From a virus, in IMG/VR virus record IMGVR_UViG_3300017727_000188, positions 1 through 22,000 of that record: a stretch of DNA of 22,000 nucleotides; one strand, 5' to 3'. Both the position numbers and the translations under genes were made by a program. Shown here piece after piece: positions 15,727-22,000 of the stretch. Positions within the stretch are counted from its first letter, which is position 1. Every line of letters starts with the position of its first letter. The notes below the pieces were generated by a model, which did not search any database, was not told the origin of the DNA, and saw only the letters and a program-made list of their open reading frames with translations.

Positions 15727-17265
15727 ATGCCTGCCATAATCACTGACCAATTTAGAATTTTGAATGCGGAGACATTTGCTAAGTCTGTGACTGGCATTGG
15801 CACGACTTCAAACTTTTATTATACCTTCTTGGCGCACCCCAATCCCACCAATGTTAGCATTGAGGAATATGGTGATGTTAATTGGGCGTCAAACACCCCA
15901 GACCCAAGAGACTCTTTTGAGCAGGAGAATAGATATCACGACTCGATGCTTTTCTTGAATAAGATTGGCATCAATGACTTTGCAAGAATTGTACCTAGAG
16001 TTAATTGGACTTCTGGTATAATCTATGACATGTATAGAAATGATTATGATATCACTAATGCAGCACCACAAACTAGTTCAAAGACACTATACGACTCTCG
16101 TTTTTATGTCGTAAACTCTGAATTTAAAGTTTACATCTGTATTAATAATGGCACAAGTCCAGATTTCCCAAAGGGTCAACCATCACAGAATGAACCAACT
16201 TTTGTTTCAACTGTTCCTCAAAAAGCAGGAAATGGAAGTGATGGATACCTCTGGAAGTATCTTTACACAATCTCTCCTGCAGATATTGTTAAATTTACAA
16301 CAGAGAAATATATGCCACTCCCCTCAAACTGGGGAGACGGTAGTACTGCATCAGTAAAAAATGCTGCTGTTCGTGGAAGAGTTGAAACAGTAGTTATCAA
16401 GAACAGAGGATCAGGACATACGTCAGGAACATATTCTGTAGACATTCTAGGTGATGGAAGTGGCGGAAAGGTCTCTGTTGTTGTAGTTGATCAGCAAGTC
16501 TCTAGTGTTGAGGTTACAGCATCAGGAAAGGACTACACTAGAGGAGTAGTTAACTTTGATCCTGGTGATGGTGGAAGTGGTTCAGTAATTGAAGTTATGA
16601 TTCCTCCCAAAGGTGGACATGGAGCAGATATCTACCGTGAGTTAGGTTCATATAGAGTAATGGTTTATTCTAAGTATGATTCCTCTTCTGATTTTATTTC
16701 TGAAAATTCATTCTCAAGAATTGGTATTGTAAGAAATCCAACGGAATATGGAAGTTCAACTGCTATTCTAAATACTAATACCGCAACTTCTCTTGGTGCA
16801 TTGAAATTGAAACCCGGTGGTAGTGCCCCTGGTATTTCAACTTCCAGTGTTGAGTATCCACTAAATGGTGAGATTCGTCAATCAGTTGGCACTGCTGGAT
16901 CAACTGCTGTTGGTTATGTTGCATCTTGGGATGGTGATACTGGGATATTGAGATACTATCAACCTGTTGGTTTATCTACTATATCCAATAATAACTTTAG
17001 AAACTTTGATTTTGAAGGTAATGCAAATCCAGTGAATTGTGTTGGTATGGCAGGAACTTCTTTAGTTCCTGATACTAGTTTTACAAATGTTTCTAGTGTG
17101 ACGCTAAGTGGAAAGGTAATTGATCTAGGTCAAACTTTCGTTCTTGGAAAAGCAAATCCAGAAGTTGAAAAGTATTCAGGTGATATCATTTACATTGATA
17201 ACAGAGCACCAATCAGTAGATCTGAATCCCAAAAAGAAGAAGTAAAAGTCGTAGTAGAGTTCTAA
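15727..17265 (+). CDS. 8: Baseplate wedge protein gp8, enlarged (512 aa)
   Basis: Gp8 dimers attach to the wedge beside gp7 and gp6 in T4. Family features are clear: an N-terminal AIITDQFRILNAETFAKSV, a mid region IVPRVNWTSG, DGYLWKYLYTISP (about 172-184, compare YVWEYLFEIP in T4), YRVMVYSKYD, FSRIGIVRNP, and a C-terminal SGDIIYIDNRAPISRSESQK (compare SGEMIYMENRPPI in T4). T4 gp8 has 334 residues. The extra length lies in two places: a glycine-rich insertion at about residues 215-297 with two G-x-G-Y-type repeats, and another before the C-terminal motif (about 345-475). A CGGA ribosome-binding site and a late promoter precede ATG 15727. The DUF4815 gene starts 5 bases after the stop. Confidence 0.93.
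   Translation: MPAIITDQFRILNAETFAKSVTGIGTTSNFYYTFLAHPNPTNVSIEEYGDVNWASNTPDPRDSFEQENRYHDSMLFLNKIGINDFARIVPRVNWTSGIIYDMYRNDYDITNAAPQTSSKTLYDSRFYVVNSEFKVYICINNGTSPDFPKGQPSQNEPTFVSTVPQKAGNGSDGYLWKYLYTISPADIVKFTTEKYMPLPSNWGDGSTASVKNAAVRGRVETVVIKNRGSGHTSGTYSVDILGDGSGGKVSVVVVDQQVSSVEVTASGKDYTRGVVNFDPGDGGSGSVIEVMIPPKGGHGADIYRELGSYRVMVYSKYDSSSDFISENSFSRIGIVRNPTEYGSSTAILNTNTATSLGALKLKPGGSAPGISTSSVEYPLNGEIRQSVGTAGSTAVGYVASWDGDTGILRYYQPVGLSTISNNNFRNFDFEGNANPVNCVGMAGTSLVPDTSFTNVSSVTLSGKVIDLGQTFVLGKANPEVEKYSGDIIYIDNRAPISRSESQKEEVKVVVEF
16381..16617 (+). repeat. Two G-x-G-Y-type repeats inserted in gp8
   Basis: VETVVIKNRGSGHTSG (219-234) and VEVTASGKDYTRG (261-273) are separated by a GDGSGGKVSVVVVDQQVSSV linker. 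They have the same strand-N-x-G-x-G-(Y/H) plan and G-G-x-G turns as the repeats of the upstream giant protein. The gp8 family core resumes at the YRELGSYRVMVYSK segment. Confidence 0.7.
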
Positions 17266-17269
17266 GAAC

Positions 17270-20200
17270 ATGACCCAGAACACCAATTTAAATGTTTCGC
17301 CTTATTTTGACGATTTTGATGAAGATAATAATTATAATAAGGTGCTGTTCAAACCTGGATTCCCAGTTCAATCCAGGGAATTAACTACGTTACAGTCTAT
17401 CCTGCAAGGACAGATTGAAAAGTTCGGACAACACTTCTTTAAGGAAGGGTCAATGATTGTTCCTGGTGGAATAATCTACGATTCAAATTATTTTGCAGTT
17501 AAGATCGATCCTACTTTCTTAGACGTTCCTGTTTCTGCATATACTTCATATCTTAAAGATAATAAAATTGAGATACAAGGCGAAACTTCTGGTGTTAAGG
17601 CAACTGTGGTCAATTGTATCACAAGTGCAGAATCGATTGATTCTGTTGATACTCTTTATGTCAAATACACTTCTTCTGGATTGGATGGTGTAACACCAAC
17701 ATTTGCAGATGGTGAAACTCTAATTACATTAGAAGATATTGACTATTCTTCTACTACTATTCCAGCAAATAATCCATTTGCAAGAGCTGCTGTTTCTGAA
17801 GCAACTCCTACTGGTTCTGCCGCATCAATCAGTGAGGGAGTATTTTTTGTTAGAGGTTATTTTGTAAAAGTACCTGCAGGTACTGTAATCCTGGATCAGT
17901 ATACAAATTCACCTAGTTATAAAGTTGGTCTCCAGATTTCAGAAGATATTGTAACTGCTTCTTCTGCAAATCCTGATTTGTTTGATAATGCTAAGGGATT
18001 TTCAAATGAATCTGCACCAGGTGCGGACAGACTTAAAATGTCTGCAGTTCTTATTAAGAAGTCACTCAAAGACAACAACGATGCTAACTTCGTAGAACTG
18101 TTGCGTGTAGAAGAAGGACTTGTTCAAAAGTTAGTCAATAAGACCGATTATAATATCTTCAAGGAAGAACTCGCAAGAAGAACATATGACGAATCTGGTA
18201 ATTATTACGTCAAGAGATTTGCTGTCGATGTTAGAGAAACTTTAAATGATAGACTTGGCAATAAGGGCATTTATGCTCCAGGTCAATTAACACAGAGGGG
18301 TAATACTCCTTCTGATGATCTTTTCACCCTTCAGATATCCTCAGGTAAGGCATATGTAAAAGGATATGAAGTTGAAAAGATTGGATCAACTTCACTTGAT
18401 AATGTAAAACCAAGAACTACGCAGAAGAAAGAAAACCTCAGTGTTCCGGTTACAATTGGAAACAATATTCAAGTAGAAAATCTTTATGGTTCACCAACTG
18501 TTGGGTTTAATAATACATATACGGTACAATTAAGAGATCGTAGACTTAATGCTGCAGGATTATTAGATAGTGCATCAAGCGTTATTGGTAATGCCAGAAT
18601 TTATGATTTCAGTAAGAAAAATATAGCTGGAATTGGAACAGAGAGATTTGATCTAAAACTCTACGATATTCAGACATTTACTACTCTGACACTTGGACTT
18701 GGTGTTACTGCTGCAAATTCAGCATTCGTTAAAGGCGTATTCAGTGGAGCAACTGGTCACCTTAAGGATGCAGTCTCAAATGCAACGACTCTTAATCTGT
18801 TAGATGTAACAGGTCAGTTCCAACTCAACGAACCAATTGAAATCAATGGACTTGTTGTAGGTAGAAATATTACAGCAATTAGAGATAATGATATCCGTGA
18901 TGTTAAGTCAATTGGTAGAAGTGTTGGTGTTAGTACTTTTTGTTGCAACGTTGCAATGCAACAAACTGAAAACCTTATCCAACCCGGTTCAGCATTCAAG
19001 ATTGCAGCAGATGGAGGTTCAGGTAGTTCTGTAACATCACCATCTGTTGGGGACTTTAGAAATATTCCTGTAAGAGTTAATGATATTGTTTCGTTTACCA
19101 TTCCAGGTCAAACCCTGCCCACATTCAACAGAGTAAGTGCAGTTGCTGCTGGTTCTCTTACTTTGGTTGCTGTTAGTGATGTAGTTGGAGTATGTACCGG
19201 TGGTACAGTAAAATCAGCTAATGGTGGTACTCTCAATAATGTCCAGAACTTAAATGTTGCTTCTGGTATTTTAGAAAAAGGAAACCGTCCAGGAAAAACG
19301 ATTCAACTCCCTAACAGTACTGTTTCCTCCATCAATCTTCTTGATAGTAGTTACATTATAAGAAAGCAAGCAACAGTTAATATTGGTGCAAGTCGGCAAC
19401 TTAGTTTTGCTATAACTGACTTTGGTGATGATAATCTGTTCCTAGAACCGTATAATCAATTTAATTATACCTTAACTTATGCAAATGGACATAAAGAAAT
19501 TATTCTTGATTCCCAAGTCACAATTTCTGGTGACCTTAAAACAATTTTAATTAAGGGACTTAGCCGAATAGGAACTAGTGCAAAATTTACTCTTACTTGT
19601 AAGAGAAGCACAATATCATCTAAGGTAAAGACCGTCTCAAGATGTAGTAATTTAGTTGTAGCAAGGTCTAGAAATGCCGGTTCTGGTATTGGTTCCACAA
19701 CATTCGATGATGGATTGGATTATGGAGACGGAAGTTTCCCATATGGAACGAGAGTCCAAGATGAAAATATTTCACTAAATGTACCAGACGTTATTAGAGT
19801 TCTTGGTGTATTCGAGTCTAACGATACTAATGCTCCAACTCTCCCATCAATTATTGCATCGAACCAAAGCGATACATTCTCAAATAATGTAGTAGTTGGT
19901 GAACAGATTGTTGGTGGAGATACAGGAGCAGTTGCTCGTGTTGTTGATGTTGTGAGTGGTAATCAAATCAACTTTGTATATGAGAATGATAAGATATTCC
20001 AGATATTAGAAACAGTTTCATTCCAAAGTTCTGGAATTACCGCAAATATCAGCACTCTAATCATCGGTGATAGAAATGTCAGTAATGATTACACTCTAGA
20101 CGCTGGTCAAAGACCAGAGTTCTGTGATATTGCAAGAATCAATAGATTAGCAGGTGCCAGTGAAGCAACTAGACAACTGAGAATTGTCTTTGATCAACTC

Positions 20201-22000
20201 AACACAGAGGAGAGTTCAGGTACAGTAGAATCTGTCAACAGTTACAATACTCTCGATTATTCAAAAGAGGTCCCATTAACACCAACAGGAAGGGCATCAG
20301 ATTTTATTGATCTAAGACCAAAAGTCAATACATATTCTCCTAGTTCATCTGATTCACCATTTGCATTTGAATCAAGGTCATTCTCAAATTCAAATTGCGA
20401 AAGTGCTGTAAGCGATAAAACTCTTATTGTTGACTATTCTCATTATCTTGGAAGAATTGATAGAATATATTTGACTAAGGATGGAGAATTCTTAATTAAG
20501 AGTGGAGAACCTTCAGAGTTTCCAAAGTTACCAGTTGCTAATAGTGAAGGATTTGAAGTCGGCATTCTAAGAATGGAGCCATACATGTATGATGCGACAT
20601 TCGATAGTCAACTGAAACTTATTTCTCATAAGAGATTCACCATGAAAGATATTGGTGGTATTGAGAATAGAGTTCAGAATCTTGAGAATTATACTACACT
20701 TTCTTTACTTGAAACTGATACTAAGAATCTTTCAATCAAGGATCCTAACACTGGACTGGATAAATTTAAGTCTGGTTTCTTTGTAGATAACTTCAGAAAT
20801 CACAATGGTGCTAATCTGAGGGGTGAAGCAAGATTTGATATTGACTTAAAGCGTGGTGAAATGCGTCCACGTTCTACTGAGAGAAATGTCACTCTGCAGT
20901 TTGAAACAGTATCAACCGAAGCAAATCGTACAGATGCTGATTATGCCTGGGCAAATGATTTTTCTGACGTTAATGTAACTAGAAAAGGTCCTGGTCTGAC
21001 TCTTAACTTTGAAGAAGTTGAATTCATTGATCAACCACTTGCAACTAGAACTGAAAACCTAAATCCATATCATATTGCACTGTATGCCGGATCAATTGAT
21101 TTGTCTCCTGCTACAGACTATTGGATTGAAGAAATTGTTCTTGCCACTCCTGATATTGTTCAGGTTGATTCTGTATTCAATGGTATGGCAGAACTGCTTG
21201 GTACTGAGGACCGTGAGAATGGTGGAATGGCAGCAAGTTGGTGGAATTCTTCTGAATTCACCTGGAATGGTGATGATAGAGTATTTGATAGTGAATTAGT
21301 TAACAGCACAGTAACTGGTTCTTCAGGTGGATCAAGTACATCAGTAAGTAGAGGCGTGCAGAGAAATGAAGGAAGGCGTCCTCAACGAACTACAACCACT
21401 ACCACCAGCAGTTGGTCAAGTACCACATTCAGAGATGATTTTGTAGACACTGCATTTGAAACTGGTACTGAGAGTGTATTTGGTCTTGAACTCTCTTCTG
21501 GAAATGAAGAGATTAGTCTTGGAGATAGAGTTATTGGTGTGGAAACTATCCACAACTGTCGTTCCAGAAATATCCATGTAACTGGCAAGAAATTAAAACC
21601 AAATACAAAGTATTATGTCTTCATGGAAAGTGTTGACATGAATGAATTTGCATTCCCCAAGCAACTGCCAGTTACAATGATCAGAGGTGCATTTAAACCT
21701 GGTCAAATTGTTGAAAGCATTGGGTTAACTGTAGTCGGAGCACCAAGGATTAATTTCCGTACAGCACAACATAATCATGAGATTGGTCCATTTAACGCTC
21801 CAACAACTGTAGTTGATGGACTTAGTTCTTCCTATTCTGGAACTTCAGACTTTATCAATGTTGACCTTGCAGATCTTTCCAATCAAACAACACCAGGACA
21901 CCTTGGATACGTTAAGAAGGGGATGGTTCTTGTTAATAGAAATGGAACTGCAGAAGCAAAGGTAGGTGAGATACAGTTGATGACTGACAGTAAGGGTGAG
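17270..22000 (+). CDS. DUF4815-family virion structural protein, 5' part (1577 codons, runs off window)
   Basis: The frame opens at ATG 17270 and stays open to the last base, so the C-terminus is missing. The start fits the family pattern known from T4-like cyanophages: NVSPYFDDFDEDNNYNKVLF (8-27), then PVQSRELTTLQSILQGQIEK. Later landmarks are SSGKAYVKGYEVEKIG, TLDAGQRPEFCDIARINRLA, a helix KRFTMKDIGGIENRVQNLEN (about 1121-1140) followed by YTTLSLLE, ENLNPYHIALYAGSIDLSPA (near 1262-1281), and LKPNTKYYVFME (1442-1453). No signal peptide or membrane segment was seen. A Thr/Ser-rich stretch (1351-1385) interrupts the C-terminal half. The function of DUF4815 is unknown. Position after gp8 and size suggest a peripheral baseplate or tail-fibre-attachment protein. 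It starts 5 bases after the gp8 stop and probably shares its late transcript. Confidence 0.88.
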   Translation, partial: MTQNTNLNVSPYFDDFDEDNNYNKVLFKPGFPVQSRELTTLQSILQGQIEKFGQHFFKEGSMIVPGGIIYDSNYFAVKIDPTFLDVPVSAYTSYLKDNKIEIQGETSGVKATVVNCITSAESIDSVDTLYVKYTSSGLDGVTPTFADGETLITLEDIDYSSTTIPANNPFARAAVSEATPTGSAASISEGVFFVRGYFVKVPAGTVILDQYTNSPSYKVGLQISEDIVTASSANPDLFDNAKGFSNESAPGADRLKMSAVLIKKSLKDNNDANFVELLRVEEGLVQKLVNKTDYNIFKEELARRTYDESGNYYVKRFAVDVRETLNDRLGNKGIYAPGQLTQRGNTPSDDLFTLQISSGKAYVKGYEVEKIGSTSLDNVKPRTTQKKENLSVPVTIGNNIQVENLYGSPTVGFNNTYTVQLRDRRLNAAGLLDSASSVIGNARIYDFSKKNIAGIGTERFDLKLYDIQTFTTLTLGLGVTAANSAFVKGVFSGATGHLKDAVSNATTLNLLDVTGQFQLNEPIEINGLVVGRNITAIRDNDIRDVKSIGRSVGVSTFCCNVAMQQTENLIQPGSAFKIAADGGSGSSVTSPSVGDFRNIPVRVNDIVSFTIPGQTLPTFNRVSAVAAGSLTLVAVSDVVGVCTGGTVKSANGGTLNNVQNLNVASGILEKGNRPGKTIQLPNSTVSSINLLDSSYIIRKQATVNIGASRQLSFAITDFGDDNLFLEPYNQFNYTLTYANGHKEIILDSQVTISGDLKTILIKGLSRIGTSAKFTLTCKRSTISSKVKTVSRCSNLVVARSRNAGSGIGSTTFDDGLDYGDGSFPYGTRVQDENISLNVPDVIRVLGVFESNDTNAPTLPSIIASNQSDTFSNNVVVGEQIVGGDTGAVARVVDVVSGNQINFVYENDKIFQILETVSFQSSGITANISTLIIGDRNVSNDYTLDAGQRPEFCDIARINRLAGASEATRQLRIVFDQLNTEESSGTVESVNSYNTLDYSKEVPLTPTGRASDFIDLRPKVNTYSPSSSDSPFAFESRSFSNSNCESAVSDKTLIVDYSHYLGRIDRIYLTKDGEFLIKSGEPSEFPKLPVANSEGFEVGILRMEPYMYDATFDSQLKLISHKRFTMKDIGGIENRVQNLENYTTLSLLETDTKNLSIKDPNTGLDKFKSGFFVDNFRNHNGANLRGEARFDIDLKRGEMRPRSTERNVTLQFETVSTEANRTDADYAWANDFSDVNVTRKGPGLTLNFEEVEFIDQPLATRTENLNPYHIALYAGSIDLSPATDYWIEEIVLATPDIVQVDSVFNGMAELLGTEDRENGGMAASWWNSSEFTWNGDDRVFDSELVNSTVTGSSGGSSTSVSRGVQRNEGRRPQRTTTTTTSSWSSTTFRDDFVDTAFETGTESVFGLELSSGNEEISLGDRVIGVETIHNCRSRNIHVTGKKLKPNTKYYVFMESVDMNEFAFPKQLPVTMIRGAFKPGQIVESIGLTVVGAPRINFRTAQHNHEIGPFNAPTTVVDGLSSSYSGTSDFINVDLADLSNQTTPGHLGYVKKGMVLVNRNGTAEAKVGEIQLMTDSKGE
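18940..18964. repeat. 14-bp perfect palindrome nested in a longer inverted repeat
   Basis: TTGCAACGTTGCAA (18943-18956) is a perfect palindrome. It overlaps an 8-bp inverted repeat TTGTTGCA (18940-18947) / TGCAACAA (18957-18964). It lies inside the DUF4815 gene in codons for TFCCNVAMQQ, so it may be incidental. Confidence 0.5.
21320..21427 (+). repeat. Low-complexity Ser/Gly/Thr linker in the DUF4815 protein
   Basis: Residues 1351-1385 are SSGGSSTS, then a basic patch RGVQRNEGRRPQR, then six threonines in a row (1374-1379) and SSWSS. The DNA shows ACT/ACC-rich near-repeats (21389-21412). It reads as a flexible, positively charged linker inserted between two conserved DUF4815 segments, with repeat-slippage potential. 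Confidence 0.7.

Noticed and set aside
20103-20117. CTGGTC/GACCAG hairpin in the DUF4815 gene
   Set aside because: A 6-bp stem with a 3-base loop inside a conserved coding segment (LDAGQRPEF); short enough to be chance and without a T tract.

Overview
This window looks like part of the tail/baseplate gene cluster of a T4-like myovirus of the marine cyanophage type (Prochlorococcus or Synechococcus myoviruses and relatives). The support is the order of recognisable structural genes on the plus strand: gp25, gp6, a giant protein in the gp7 position, gp8, then a DUF4815-family protein. Further support comes from the AT-rich base composition, dense co-directional coding with overlaps or a few bases between genes, and a textbook T4-type late promoter box (TATAAATA) ahead of gp8. 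The host cannot be fixed from the sequence; a pelagiphage myovirus or an uncultured relative is possible.

Left part (1-2746), accessory and small genes: a free-standing HNH endonuclease gene; a likely decayed gene fragment with an orphan ribosome-binding site and a perfect hairpin; a 48-residue acidic protein; a strong sigma70-type promoter with a dyad across its -35 box, driving a GT-A-type glycosyltransferase-like gene; a terminator-like hairpin; a 49-residue very basic protein; a 225-residue protein of unknown function; and a 73-residue protein. Two more promoter candidates lie in this part.

Right part (2747-22000), virion structure: gp25 (132 aa), gp6 (636 aa), the 3544-residue gp7-position protein, gp8 (512 aa) and the first 1577 residues of a DUF4815 protein that runs off the right edge. 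The products of gp25, gp6, gp7 and gp8 would be expected to build the baseplate wedge, as in T4. The giant protein carries gp7-like sequence only near its N-terminus. The rest is a mosaic of repeats: nine H-x-(F/L/V)-x-x-G-(D/E) modules, about a dozen G-x-G-Y-type repeats, three FNG/Q-x-P modules, and one YHYH-family domain whose name-giving histidines are absent. Two G-x-G-Y-type repeats also sit in an insertion inside gp8, so the two proteins share a building block.

No tRNA, CRISPR array, integrase or insertion sequence was seen. No clearly new multi-gene system was found. The most unusual items are the giant mosaic gp7, the repeat shared with gp8, the promoter with an operator-like dyad, and the possible gene remains beside the HNH gene.
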